This document shows positions 46,494-57,139 of a stretch of DNA of 64,000 nt, one piece after another. The notes beneath the pieces are model-generated. The model did no database searches. It had not been told where the DNA came from and saw nothing but the letters and a program-made list of their open reading frames with translations. The DNA is from Gemmatimonas aurantiaca T-27 (lineage in GTDB: Bacteria; Gemmatimonadota; Gemmatimonadetes; Gemmatimonadales; Gemmatimonadaceae): the NCBI RefSeq assembly GCF_000010305.1, contig NC_012489.1, positions 2,797,646 to 2,861,645 of the forward strand. The letters run 5' to 3'. Both the position numbers and the translations under genes were made by a program. Each line of letters starts with the position of its first letter. Position 1 is the stretch's first letter.

Positions 46494-47798
46494 ATGTATC
46501 CCAATCCGCAGGACGTCCTGCCGCTCCCCCAGCGTCCCGACACGCAGCAGTACCGCACCCGGGCCAAGGACCTGGTACGGGCATATCACGCCGGCGGCGA
46601 GGCCGTCGAGATCTGGGCTCGCCAGTGGGTGGACGCGCTCTGGCGTGCACAGTCGGCACCGGGCCAGGCCACCGCCGACAACCAGGCCGACACCAGAGAT
46701 CGGGATCGGGCCGCGCAGCAGGTGACACACTTTGCCCGCCAACGCCTGGCCACGGATGATGCGGCGCTGCATCAGGCGCAGTTCGTCATTGCGCGTGCGC
46801 ACGGGTTTCCCAGTTGGCCGCGATTCGTCCGGCATCTCACCGACGCCGCCAACGACCAATCCACCAGCGCGATCTTCGAACAGGCCGCCGACGCTATTGT
46901 GCGTGGTGATCTGTCGACGCTGTTGTTGCTGCTCCGGGCCCATCCGGCGTTGGTCCGTGCTCGATCCACGCGAGAACATGAAGCCACACTGCTGCACTAC
47001 GTGTCGGCCAACGGCGTGGAGAACTACCGGCAACGTACCCCCGCCAACATTGTCGTGATCGCCACCGCACTGCTCGACGCCGGTGCTGATGTGAACGCCA
47101 CCTGCGAGGTCTATGGCGGTGGGGCGGACACGCTGGGGCTCGTCGTCACGAGCGCCCATCCAAGGGCCGCTGGGGTGCAACTCGCGCTCACAGACCTGTT
47201 GGTGGCGCGCGGTGCGCCCGTGGTGGCGGGCATGGTGCGCAGCGCACTGGCCAATGGCTGTCCGGAGGCCGCCGCGCACGTGGGAGCACTCTGTGTAGCC
47301 CGCGGCATTGCCCTGCGACTCGACGAACTGGCCGGGATGGGGCTCGTGGAGCCCCTGGAGGCCCACCTGAGCCGGCAAACGCCCGACGACAGGGCTGCCG
47401 GTGAGGCCATGCAGATGGCCGCCTGGTACGGCCGTGGTGCGGCCATTGCGACCATGCTGGATCATGGGCTCCCCGTGGACACCCCCGATCCCAACGGCGG
47501 GGAAACGGCGCTGCACACCGCCTGCTACGCGGGACATGAAGCGTTGGTGGCGATGCTGCTCGAGCGCGGCGCGTCCGTGCATCGCATGGACACACGATAC
47601 GGCACGACGCCCCTCGTGTGGGCCCTGCATGCATGGCTGGAAGACGGTCGCACGCCGGTCGAGGCATACCGTGCCATCGTGCATCGATTGCTCGATGCGG
47701 GCGCGGTGGCCGATGCGGCGCTGGCCCAGGATGAACGCCTTGCCGGAGAAACGACGCTCAGATCCCGATTGATGCAGAGCGGCACATCAGAGCGCTGA
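46494..47798 (+). CDS. Ankyrin-repeat protein of unknown function
   Basis: This 434-aa protein has an N-terminal helical region (AKDLVRAYHAGGEAVEIWARQ, later FVIARAHGFPSWPRFVRHL) often seen before bacterial ankyrin arrays. Several ankyrin repeats follow; the clearest are ETALHTACYAGHEALVAMLL then ERGASVHRMD, and TPLVWALHAWLEDG. There is no signal peptide. AAAGGAGA lies 5 bases before the ATG, a strong ribosome-binding site. The partner and pathway are unknown. The 225 bases upstream (46269-46493), shared with the divergent glycosylase, hold no visible gene. Confidence 0.82.
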   Translation: MYPNPQDVLPLPQRPDTQQYRTRAKDLVRAYHAGGEAVEIWARQWVDALWRAQSAPGQATADNQADTRDRDRAAQQVTHFARQRLATDDAALHQAQFVIARAHGFPSWPRFVRHLTDAANDQSTSAIFEQAADAIVRGDLSTLLLLLRAHPALVRARSTREHEATLLHYVSANGVENYRQRTPANIVVIATALLDAGADVNATCEVYGGGADTLGLVVTSAHPRAAGVQLALTDLLVARGAPVVAGMVRSALANGCPEAAAHVGALCVARGIALRLDELAGMGLVEPLEAHLSRQTPDDRAAGEAMQMAAWYGRGAAIATMLDHGLPVDTPDPNGGETALHTACYAGHEALVAMLLERGASVHRMDTRYGTTPLVWALHAWLEDGRTPVEAYRAIVHRLLDAGAVADAALAQDERLAGETTLRSRLMQSGTSER

Positions 47799-47819
47799 GC
47801 GCTGGCACTCCCGATGACA

Positions 47820-47856
47820 AACGCCCCGGTGTCGCGCAGTGCGACACCGGGGCGTT
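47820..47856. terminator. Hairpin between convergent ankyrin gene and glmS
   Basis: AACGCCCCGGTGTCGC (47820-47835) pairs perfectly with GCGACACCGGGGCGTT (47841-47856) around a 5-base loop. It sits 21 bases after one stop and 15 bases before the other, serving both genes. The T run on either side is short. Confidence 0.8.
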
Positions 47857-47871
47857 GTGCATGATCGGTTG

Positions 47872-49698
<1,827 letters not shown>

Positions 49699-49709
49699 GG
49701 TCGGTCAGG

Positions 49710-51080
49710 TCAAAGGGAAACGAGCGCGTCGAGCGGCTCGCGGGCCTGCGAAATCAGATGACGCGCCGCGGCGTCGGTGGGGGCTTCGGCAATCACGCGC
49801 ACGATGGGCTCGGTGCCCGACGGGCGCAGGTGCACCCAACGGTCCGGCCAGTCGAGACGCAGGCCGTCCTGCGTGTCTGCCGAGGCATCCGGAAATGCAG
49901 CCCGGAGCGCCGCATACACCGTATCGAGCGGCGCATCCGGGCGATCGAGCTTGTCTTTCACAATCACATACCGCGGGCGATCGGCAACCAACGCCGACAA
50001 CGGCCGGCCTTCTTCGAGCATCACCTGCAACATGAGCGCGGCGCCTACCGGCGCATCACGTCCCAGATGCAACTCGGGCAGGATGACCCCCCCATTGCCT
50101 TCACCACCGATCGTGGCGCCGGCATCACGCATGGCGATGGCCACGTTCACCTCACCGACACTGGCGAAGTGGAACGGCACGCCCAGTTCATGCGCCACAT
50201 CGGACACCACCTTGCTGGTGGACAGATTGGTCACCACGGGGCCCGGCCGGTGCCGCAGCACCGTACGAGCCGCAAACGCCAGCGTGTAGTCCTCGCCCGG
50301 CGCCTTGCCATCGTCGAGCACCAGTGCCAGGCGGTCGACATCGGGATCGGTGGCGAATCCGATGTCGGCGTTGGAGCCACGCACGAGCGCTTCGAGTTCG
50401 CCAAGGTTTTCCGCCACGGGTTCCGGCGGACGATGGAAACGCCCATCCGCTTCCATGTTGATGGCGTACACTTCACAACCGAGTTCGGTGAGCAACGCAG
50501 GCATGATCACGCTGCCGGCCCCATGACAGCAATCCAGCGCCACCCGGAAACGTCGCGCGCGAATGCCAGGCACATCGAGCCAGGGCAATGCCAACACCTG
50601 CGCGATATGACGATTGATCGCATCATCGTCCTGCTCGATGCTTCCCAGTTGGTCCCACGTGGCGCGCGGGATGCCCCGCTCCAACAAAGACCGCATCTCC
50701 GCGCCTTCGGCAGCAGAGAGGAACAGACCGGACGGTCCGATGAACTTGAGCGCGTTCCATTCGATCGGGTTGTGGCTCGCCGTGATGCCAAGGCCACCCG
50801 CGGCATGATGATGTTCGACCGCGAGCTGAATCGTGGGCGTCGGAACCATGCCGATATCGATGACCGTGCATCCGACCGATTCGAGCGCGCCGTGTACGAT
50901 ACGCGTGAACATCGGCCCGGAGACACGACTGTCGCGCCCCACCACCACACGGCGATTTCCCGTGCGTGAAGCCCACGCACCAAACGCCGCAGCAAATGTC
51001 GCGATGACTTCCGGTGTGAGCGCGTCACCAACCCGACCGCGCACACCCGACACGCTCACCATCAACCCATCAAACGCCAT
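49710..51080 (-). CDS. glmM: Phosphoglucosamine mutase (GlmM-like phosphohexomutase)
   Basis: This phosphohexomutase (456 aa) should convert glucosamine-6-phosphate to the 1-phosphate, the step after GlmS. The active serine is in GITASHNPIEWNALKF, the metal site in ATDPDVDRLAL, the sugar loop is GGEGNGGVILP and the phosphate loop RPSGTEPIVRV. The GEGNGG loop is more like the archaeal-type phosphoglucosamine mutases than E. coli GlmM (GEQSGH); the operon with glmS supports the GlmM role over phosphomannomutase. The ATG at 51080 has GAGGAG at good spacing; an ATG 12 bases upstream is less likely. Confidence 0.9.
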   Translation of the reverse strand: MAFDGLMVSVSGVRGRVGDALTPEVIATFAAAFGAWASRTGNRRVVVGRDSRVSGPMFTRIVHGALESVGCTVIDIGMVPTPTIQLAVEHHHAAGGLGITASHNPIEWNALKFIGPSGLFLSAAEGAEMRSLLERGIPRATWDQLGSIEQDDDAINRHIAQVLALPWLDVPGIRARRFRVALDCCHGAGSVIMPALLTELGCEVYAINMEADGRFHRPPEPVAENLGELEALVRGSNADIGFATDPDVDRLALVLDDGKAPGEDYTLAFAARTVLRHRPGPVVTNLSTSKVVSDVAHELGVPFHFASVGEVNVAIAMRDAGATIGGEGNGGVILPELHLGRDAPVGAALMLQVMLEEGRPLSALVADRPRYVIVKDKLDRPDAPLDTVYAALRAAFPDASADTQDGLRLDWPDRWVHLRPSGTEPIVRVIAEAPTDAAARHLISQAREPLDALVSL

Positions 51081-51270
51081 GAGGCTCCTCAATTCTGAAT
51101 GCTACGCCTGCGCTGTGCGATCGTGCACGCGTGCAAGCTAGGCACGTCACACGACTGGAACCACGGGTCGTCATCTGCAACTCAGCCAGCTCATCCATAC
51201 CAAGATGCGCCTGTCGAGCGAAACGCCTCTGAAGCCCCCGCGCACAGCTTATCTGGAATAAGACGCGCAG

Positions 51271-51288
51271 CTGTGACACGCGTTACAG
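51271..51288. promoter_or_regulatory. CRP/FNR-like 18-bp imperfect palindrome
   Basis: CTGTGACACGCGTTACAG is symmetric in 14 of 18 positions and contains TGTGA-N6-TTACA, close to the CRP consensus TGTGA-N6-TCACA. It lies 49 bases upstream of the gene at 51337 and about 190 bases before glmM. A short inverted repeat, CTTAT-N5-ATAAG, sits at 51248-51262. The remaining sequence between 51081 and 51336 shows no gene. Confidence 0.4.
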
Positions 51289-51336
51289 TCTCGGTATCCG
51301 CTCCCACTTTTGACCGCGAGTCCGATATCGTCCGTC

Positions 51337-52101
51337 ATGTCTGATCCACTCGCCCTCTTCCCCTTCGCGCTCGCCGCCGGTGGTGGTCACCTCGATCAGG
51401 TCGAGGTCAGCGCTTCGGTCGCTGCCGGCATCACGCTGCTACAGCGCTGCGCCCCATTGGTGCGGGCACTGGCCGGCAAGTCGGCAGCGGCCCTGCTGCC
51501 GGCTGGCAGCGGCCTACTCACGGCCCTGGCAGCGTCGGATGGTCGGGCGCTGGTCTGGATCGATCCGAAGACGCCGGTGGACACACTGGTCACCGATGTG
51601 CCACAACACCACATCGGTGCGCTGTTCACGACCACCGACCTGGCGGATTGCCTGCCTCAGCATCTTCTCGGAACGATCGCGCTGGTCCTGCTCGACCAGG
51701 CTCCAGCGCATGCCGTGGTGCGCGTGGCCGACCGGGAACTCTCCGTCGACCTCGGATCACACTTCGGCCTTTCGCTCGAAGGCGATCGGGAAGCGGAGGG
51801 GCGCGACGAACCCTGCCTACTCATTGCCGGCCCGGCGCAGACGGTGCACACGCATCGCCAACTGCTGCAACACGCGCGCGATTTTGGCCGGAACGCCGCG
51901 CTCACGCCGGTGGATCGCACCTGCACCATCATGCCGCATATCGATATCGACCTGCTCGTGGCCGGTGTGGCCGCGCCGCTGCTGTACGGTGGACAGGTCT
52001 TTGTCCTGCCCGCTGAAGACCGTACACGCATCGAGGCACTGGCCCCGACGCGCCTGGTCACGTCAGGCGACGATCTGCAGACGCGTCTGACGCCGCACTG
52101 A
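51337..52101 (+). CDS. Degenerate acyl-CoA-synthetase-like (ANL superfamily) protein
   Basis: This 254-aa protein reads like the N-terminal half of an AMP-forming acyl-CoA synthetase. It has RALVWIDPKTPVDTLVTDVP, then a segment where the phosphate loop should be, VHTHRQLLQHARDF (like the TH-x-N helix of ANL enzymes), then PHIDIDLLVAGVAAPLLYGG and the PTRLVTS strand. The Ser/Thr/Gly-rich ATP loop before TH is replaced by LIAGPAQTV, and the whole C-terminal half is missing. It is therefore unlikely to adenylate substrates. No ribosome-binding site precedes the ATG. Its end overlaps the convergent regulator gene by 39 bases. Confidence 0.6.
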   Translation: MSDPLALFPFALAAGGGHLDQVEVSASVAAGITLLQRCAPLVRALAGKSAAALLPAGSGLLTALAASDGRALVWIDPKTPVDTLVTDVPQHHIGALFTTTDLADCLPQHLLGTIALVLLDQAPAHAVVRVADRELSVDLGSHFGLSLEGDREAEGRDEPCLLIAGPAQTVHTHRQLLQHARDFGRNAALTPVDRTCTIMPHIDIDLLVAGVAAPLLYGGQVFVLPAEDRTRIEALAPTRLVTSGDDLQTRLTPH

Positions 52102-53145
52102 CCAATCCGGCAGCGGGAAGGTCTGGCGTGCGATGGCCTGTTCGAAGGCCGCGACACATTGCGGATCGAACTGCGTGCCGGAGCACTGACGTAGTTCGGC
52201 GATCGCCTCGTCCACCGGCATGCCATCACGATACGGGCGGCCACTGGTCATGGCATCGAACGAATCGGCCACGGCGGTGATGCGCGCTTCGAGCGGAATA
52301 TCTCCGGCCCGCAGTGCATCCGGGCTGCCACACCCGTCGAAACGTTCATGATGAGACCGTACGACGGCCAGCGCATGCGGCATCTCCTGCAGCAGCGGCG
52401 ACAGCAGGCGCCAGCCGATGACCGGATGCTCCATCACATGGAGATATTCCTCATCGGTCAGCGGCCCCTCCTTGTTCAGGATGCCTTCGCGCACCCCGAT
52501 CTTGCCGATGTCATGCAAACGACTGCCCAGCTCCAGTTGTTCCAGTCGCGGCGACGGCACGCCCAGTTCACGGGCAATCGCCACCGCATATCGCGAAACT
52601 CGGGTCGAGTGTCCCCACGTGTAGGCGTCTTTCACTTCCAGTGCATCGGCCAGTGATTGCAACGACGCCAGGAAGAGCTCTTCGTATTTGCGCGCCTGCA
52701 GCGACACCCGCTCTTCCAGATGATCCCGATACGCCTGGTTCTCCAGCAACAACCGACGTTTCTCGAGCGCCTGTGCCACACGGGCGCGCACTTCTTCGAT
52801 CGAGAACGGCTTCGTGAGATAGTCGAGCGCCCCACTGTCGAGACAGCGCACGGCGAGGTTCACATCGGAGATCGCGGTGATCATGACGACGGCGGTGTGC
52901 GGCCACCGTTCCCGGACCTGCCGTAGCAGTTCCGCACCGTCCATGCCCGGCATGTGGAAATCGGAGAGCATCAACGGCACGGGTTCGGCGGCGAGCCGTT
53001 CCAGTGCTTCGCTTCCCGACGATGCCTCGAGACATTCGAACCCTTCCGCCGTCATCAAACGACGGAGAATGCCACGCATCGAGGGTTCGTCATCCACAAT
53101 GAGACATCGGCGCAGCTCACCCGTGAGCGCGTAATGCATGTTCAT
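52063..53145 (-). CDS. Response regulator with HD-GYP-type output domain
   Basis: This 360-aa protein has a CheY-like receiver domain (residues 12-125) with the acidic pair in IVDDE, the phosphorylatable Asp in LMLSDFHMPGMDG and the Lys in DYLTKPFS. A short coiled linker and an HD-GYP-type phosphodiesterase domain follow. The HD pair is intact (SRLHDIGKIGV) and the loop reads HHERFDGCGSP, where the family normally has GYP: the Tyr is Ser. Such proteins degrade cyclic di-GMP when phosphorylated. No histidine kinase gene is adjacent. Starts at 53145 and 53139 are both possible. Confidence 0.88.
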   Translation of the reverse strand: MNMHYALTGELRRCLIVDDEPSMRGILRRLMTAEGFECLEASSGSEALERLAAEPVPLMLSDFHMPGMDGAELLRQVRERWPHTAVVMITAISDVNLAVRCLDSGALDYLTKPFSIEEVRARVAQALEKRRLLLENQAYRDHLEERVSLQARKYEELFLASLQSLADALEVKDAYTWGHSTRVSRYAVAIARELGVPSPRLEQLELGSRLHDIGKIGVREGILNKEGPLTDEEYLHVMEHPVIGWRLLSPLLQEMPHALAVVRSHHERFDGCGSPDALRAGDIPLEARITAVADSFDAMTSGRPYRDGMPVDEAIAELRQCSGTQFDPQCVAAFEQAIARQTFPLPDWSVRRQTRLQIVA

Positions 53146-53187
53146 CACGCGGCCGGCTTGGGATCACGCGGCCAATCCGGCCAGATC

Positions 53188-53275
53188 ACCACCGGTGGTT
53201 CGCCCGCCCCTTGGCGAGCTGCCCCGCGCCGACCGGGATGGCCCTTCGCTGCTCGCCCCGCAGCGGCCGGGCGGA
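53188..53275 (+). promoter_or_regulatory. Structured leader candidate upstream of metB
   Basis: A 12-bp palindrome (ACCACCGGTGGT, 53188-53199) is followed by an 8-bp pairing of 53199-53206 with 53268-53275 (one G-U) that encloses two small stems, 53213-53216 with 53227-53230 and 53247-53252 with 53260-53265. This gives a three-way junction 40 bases before the metB ATG. It matches none of the SAM riboswitch classes that I can recall, and the region is very GC-rich, so it could be chance. Confidence 0.3.
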
Positions 53276-53315
53276 TAGCTTCCCCGGACAACTCTCCCCG
53301 AACGACACGAAGCCC

Positions 53316-54485
53316 ATGACGCGCATTTACGACGAAGATCTTGCGGGTGGCCTCGCCACGCGCGCCATCCACGCTGGCCAACGCCCCGACGAAGTCTCGG
53401 GCGCCATCATGACGCCGCTCTACCTCACGTCCACCTACGTGCAGGAGAGCATCGGCGTCAACAAGGGGTACGAGTACGCTCGCGGAAAGAACCCCACGCG
53501 CCAGGCGCTCGAGCGCAATGTGGCGACGCTTGAAGGCGGCCGGCACGGCTTCGCCTTCAGCAGCGGCATGGGATGCCTCGATTCGATCATGAAACTGTTC
53601 CGTGCCGGCGATCACATTGTGTGTGCCGAAAATGTCTACGGCGGCACATTCCGGCTGTTCGATCGAATCCTGCGCCATCTGGGACTGTCCTTCTCGTACG
53701 TGGACACCAGTGATCCACAGCGGGTGGCCGAGGCCATGACTCCGGCCACACGGGCGCTCCTCGTGGAGACGCCGACCAATCCGCTGATGCGGCTCACCGA
53801 TCTTCGTGCCATGAGCGACATCGCCAAGCGGCACCAGGCCCTGCTGATCGTGGACAACACCTTCGCGACGCCGGTCTTCCAGCGTCCGTTGGAGCTCGGT
53901 GCCGATATCGTCTGGCACTCGACCACGAAGTACATCAACGGTCACTCTGATATGATCGGCGGCCTCGCAGTGGTTCTTGAGGACGACCTCGCGGATCGCC
54001 TGCAGTTCATCCTGAACGCCGCGGGTGCCGTGCCCGGCCCCTTCGACGCCTGGCTGGCCCTGCGTGGCACCAAGACGCTGCCCCTGCGCATGAAGCAGCA
54101 CGACATCAATGGCCGCGCGGTCGCCAACTTCCTCCTCGGTCGCCTGGGTGAGGAGCGCGTGATCTATCCGGGATTGGCCCATCATCCACACCACGAACTG
54201 GCCAAACAGCAGATGTCGGCGTTTGGCGGCATGATGACGCTCGAACTGGGCTCCATCGACAACGCCCGCCGGTTCCTCGAGCGGGTCCGAGTTTTCTCGT
54301 TGGCGGAATCCCTGGGCGGTGTAGAGAGCCTCACCAATCACCCGTACTCGATGACCCACGGCTCAGTCCCGGCCGATGTGAAGCAAGCGATGGGGCTGAC
54401 GGACGGGATGGTACGCCTGAGCTGCGGCATTGAGGACACCGAGGACCTGATTGCGGATCTCGAGCAGGCGCTCGAAGGGCTGTGA
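53316..54485 (+). CDS. metB: Cystathionine gamma-synthase/lyase family PLP enzyme
   Basis: This PLP enzyme (389 aa) belongs to the Cys/Met-metabolism family. The PLP lysine is in HSTTKYINGHSDMIGG, and the GHSD form is typical of cystathionine gamma-synthase and gamma-lyase. Further marks are YEYARGKNPTRQALE, VETPTNPLMRL and the C-terminal SLGGVESLTNHPYSMTH, which contains the substrate carboxylate-binding region. Synthase (MetB) and lyase cannot be separated by reading alone; a MetZ-type paralogue at 40221 leaves either role open. A hairpin follows the gene. Confidence 0.88.
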   Translation: MTRIYDEDLAGGLATRAIHAGQRPDEVSGAIMTPLYLTSTYVQESIGVNKGYEYARGKNPTRQALERNVATLEGGRHGFAFSSGMGCLDSIMKLFRAGDHIVCAENVYGGTFRLFDRILRHLGLSFSYVDTSDPQRVAEAMTPATRALLVETPTNPLMRLTDLRAMSDIAKRHQALLIVDNTFATPVFQRPLELGADIVWHSTTKYINGHSDMIGGLAVVLEDDLADRLQFILNAAGAVPGPFDAWLALRGTKTLPLRMKQHDINGRAVANFLLGRLGEERVIYPGLAHHPHHELAKQQMSAFGGMMTLELGSIDNARRFLERVRVFSLAESLGGVESLTNHPYSMTHGSVPADVKQAMGLTDGMVRLSCGIEDTEDLIADLEQALEGL

Positions 54486-54515
54486 GTCGCGAAGCACGGA
54501 TTGGGAAGTGAACTG

Positions 54516-54547
54516 CCGGGGCTCGAGTCACCAGACTCGGGCCCCGG
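54516..54547 (+). terminator. Hairpin after metB
   Basis: A 14-bp stem (54516-54529 with 54534-54547, one G-U pair) has a 4-base loop, ACCA. It begins 31 bases after the metB stop. There is no T tract, so it may be a weak or factor-assisted terminator. Confidence 0.55.
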
Positions 54548-54636
54548 GTCCGTAGCCAGGGAGGTCACCGCAAACCGGCGCCCGACCCCCAAACCGCTGG
54601 CTGGAACCAATCCCCGCGCCCGCCGTAGGGATTCCC

Positions 54637-55722
54637 ATGCCCACCACCCCGCTTACGCAGATTTCGTCGGTCAGCTGGGAGCACCCGGCCGATCGCGCGG
54701 CGCTGCAGACCCTGCGCGCCCTTCCCGGTTTCGATGAAGTCGTCCGCAAGATCGCCAGCGTCTTTGGCGAGCGCGGCGTCCGAAACCTCTTCCTCGGCGA
54801 CGCGGTCCTTGTTGGCCCGACGCAACGCCCCCGACTTCACGCGCTGTACCAGGAAGTTCTGGCCACGCTCGACTGGCCTAACGCCGGCCTGCCGGCGCCG
54901 CAGCTCTATGTGGCACAAACCCCGATCGCCAACGCCGGCGCCGTTGGATTCGACCAGCCGTTCATCGTGATCAGCTCGGGCACGTTGGAACTGCTCGAAC
55001 CCGATGAGCAGCGCTTCGTGCTCGCCCAGCAGCTCGGCCACATCATGACCGGGCGCACGACGTATCGCACCATTGCGCTGATCGTGCTGTTCTTCGGCAT
55101 GAGCGCCCTGCCCCTGCTTGCCTCCATCGCACTGTTGCCGTTCCAACTGGCTCTGCTCGAGTGGTACCGCAAGTCGGAGCTTTCGGCCGATCGCGCCGGC
55201 ATGCTCGGCACGCAGGACACGCGGGCCAGTCTCATGACGTTTCTCAAGCTCGCCGGCGGACGGGCAGACGGTGACAGCATCGATCTCGATGCCTACCTCG
55301 CACAGGCTGCCGACTACGAGCTGGGTGGCACGGCATGGGACAGCGTGCTCAAGGCGCTCAATACGGCGTTGCGGGAACACCCGTTCCACACGGTGCGCGC
55401 GGGTGAACTGCGCCGCTGGGAACAGACAGGCGCGTACGGCACCATCGTAGGGGGCGACTACATCCGTCGCGGGTCAGAGGCTGAACGTCCACTGCACGAC
55501 GACATCAAGGACGCGCGCGATTACTACGCCGACAAGGCGAAGGCCGCCGCAGAGACGGTCGGCGATGTGATCAACCGCGCCGCCGACGCGTTCCGTGATG
55601 CCTTCCGTGCGGCGGCAACCGCTACATCGGCCGCGGCGGGCGATGGACCAGGACCGGATGCGCCACCGCCGCCGCCTCCACCACCGCCCCCACCAGCCCC
55701 GGCGCCACCGCCAACGAACTAG
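54637..55722 (+). CDS. M48-like membrane protein with a degenerate zinc site (pseudoprotease)
   Basis: This 361-aa protein has the layout of HtpX-type M48 metallopeptidases: a soluble N-terminal part, a helix where HExxH should be, a hydrophobic hairpin (ALIVLFFGMSALPLL, then IALLPFQLALL) and an ExxxD helix (KSELSADRAGML). The zinc motif is changed: FVLAQQLGHIMTG replaces the usual VLAHELGHI, so one zinc His and the catalytic Glu are Gln. The third ligand Glu is kept. It is therefore probably inactive as a protease and may bind peptides or partners. The C-terminus has an amphipathic Ala-rich helix and a tail with twelve consecutive prolines. The cellular role is unknown. Confidence 0.78.
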   Translation: MPTTPLTQISSVSWEHPADRAALQTLRALPGFDEVVRKIASVFGERGVRNLFLGDAVLVGPTQRPRLHALYQEVLATLDWPNAGLPAPQLYVAQTPIANAGAVGFDQPFIVISSGTLELLEPDEQRFVLAQQLGHIMTGRTTYRTIALIVLFFGMSALPLLASIALLPFQLALLEWYRKSELSADRAGMLGTQDTRASLMTFLKLAGGRADGDSIDLDAYLAQAADYELGGTAWDSVLKALNTALREHPFHTVRAGELRRWEQTGAYGTIVGGDYIRRGSEAERPLHDDIKDARDYYADKAKAAAETVGDVINRAADAFRDAFRAAATATSAAAGDGPGPDAPPPPPPPPPPPAPAPPPTN

Positions 55723-55858
55723 GACGGGTCCGGGTCGCGGGTTTAGTGTTCCGGGGTGATCAGCCGAGTCATGCGTTGTGGGCCATGCGTTTCGTGTGGC
55801 CGTCACGCGGGATCCGGCAGGTCACCCCGTTACTCGTTCCCCGAACCCCACGACCGCA

Positions 55859-57139
55859 GTGAAAATCCTCCTCCTCGGCTCCGGCGGCCGTGAACACGCG
55901 CTCGCCGATACGCTCCTGCGTGAAAACACGTCGATCGAATTGATCGCGGCGCCCGGCAATCCCGGCATCGCCGAGTTGGGTCGCATGATCGATATCGACG
56001 TGAACGACCCGCGTATCGTGGCCGCCGCCGCCGAGCGTGAGCAGGTTGATCTCGTGGTGGTGGGCCCGGAGGCCCCGCTGGCGGCCGGTGTGGTGGACTA
56101 TCTGCAGGAACGTCGTATTCCTGCCTTTGGCCCAACGGCGGGAGCGGCCACGGTCGAAACATCGAAGGCCGACACGAAGGCGCTGATGATGGCAGCGGGC
56201 ATTCCCACGGCGCACGCAGAAACCCATCGTGACGCCGCGTCGGCCAAGGACGCGGTGCGGGCGCGTTTTGGTGCGCCGGTGGTGATCAAGGCCAGTGGTC
56301 TGGCCGCTGGCAAGGGCGTGATCGTGTGCCAGAGTGAGAAGGAAGCATTCGACGCCATCGACCGGATTCTCGATGATCGGGCATTCGGTGATGCGGGCAG
56401 CGAGTGCCTCGTGGAATCGTTCATGACGGGTGAAGAGCTGTCGCTCTTTGCGGTCACTGATGGTTATGACGTCCTGCCCATGATCGGCGCGCAGGACCAC
56501 AAGCGCCTGCTCGATGGTGATGAGGGGCCGAACACCGGGGGTATGGGTGCGTACACGCCGGTGTCGTTCTCCACGCCCGCGTTGGTGGACGACGTGACCG
56601 AACGCGTGCTGTTGCCCACATTGCATGCTCTGCGCAAGCGCGGCACACCGTTCACCGGGCTGCTGTATGCCGGGTTGATGCTCACCCCCGATGGCCCCAA
56701 GGTGGTGGAGTTCAACTGTCGCTTTGGCGATCCCGAAACGCAGGCCATTTTGCCGATGCTCACGAGCAGCCTGCTCGATCCGATGCTCGCCGTGGCACGT
56801 GGCGCGCGGATCGGCAGCATGTCGGCATTCACGTGGCGTCCGGGGGCGAGTGTCACCACGGTGGTGGCATCGCGCGGCTATCCGGATGCGCCGCGCAAGG
56901 GAGCGGAGATTTCCCTTCCGGATTTCGGTAGTGACGTGCGGGTGTTCCACGCTGGCACGAGTCGGGATGCCTCTGGCGTCCTGCGCACCAGTGGAGGTCG
57001 TGTCTTTGGTGTGACGGCGCTGGCTGACACCTTTGCGGCCGCACAGCGGGCCAGTCGTGATGCCGCGGCCCGTATCGAGTTCGATGGCGCAATTTTCCGG
57101 TCCGACATCGGCTGGCGGGAAGCCGCGCGGATTGCCTGA
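55859..57139 (+). CDS. purD: Phosphoribosylamine-glycine ligase
   Basis: PurD (426 aa) makes GAR in purine synthesis. It shows the N-terminal [12 protein letters not shown], the ATP-grasp segments [14 protein letters not shown] and [13 protein letters not shown], and the metal-binding [17 protein letters not shown]. The start is GTG at 55859, giving [13 protein letters not shown], the normal family N-terminus; the frame is open to an ATG at 55778, but those residues are unconserved. No other pur gene is adjacent. It overlaps mutM by 8 bases (TTGCCTGA). Confidence 0.95.
   Translation: MKILLLGSGGREHALADTLLRENTSIELIAAPGNPGIAELGRMIDIDVNDPRIVAAAAEREQVDLVVVGPEAPLAAGVVDYLQERRIPAFGPTAGAATVETSKADTKALMMAAGIPTAHAETHRDAASAKDAVRARFGAPVVIKASGLAAGKGVIVCQSEKEAFDAIDRILDDRAFGDAGSECLVESFMTGEELSLFAVTDGYDVLPMIGAQDHKRLLDGDEGPNTGGMGAYTPVSFSTPALVDDVTERVLLPTLHALRKRGTPFTGLLYAGLMLTPDGPKVVEFNCRFGDPETQAILPMLTSSLLDPMLAVARGARIGSMSAFTWRPGASVTTVVASRGYPDAPRKGAEISLPDFGSDVRVFHAGTSRDASGVLRTSGGRVFGVTALADTFAAAQRASRDAAARIEFDGAIFRSDIGWREAARIA

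Noticed and set aside
46269-47684. Extension of the Fpg-like glycosylase frame by 470 codons upstream (minus strand)
   Set aside because: The Pro2/Glu3 chemistry of the family fixes the start at 46268, and the extension is antisense to the ankyrin gene.
53188-53315. Known SAM or SAH riboswitch before metB
   Set aside because: No conserved core sequence of the classes I can recall was found; only generic stems are visible.
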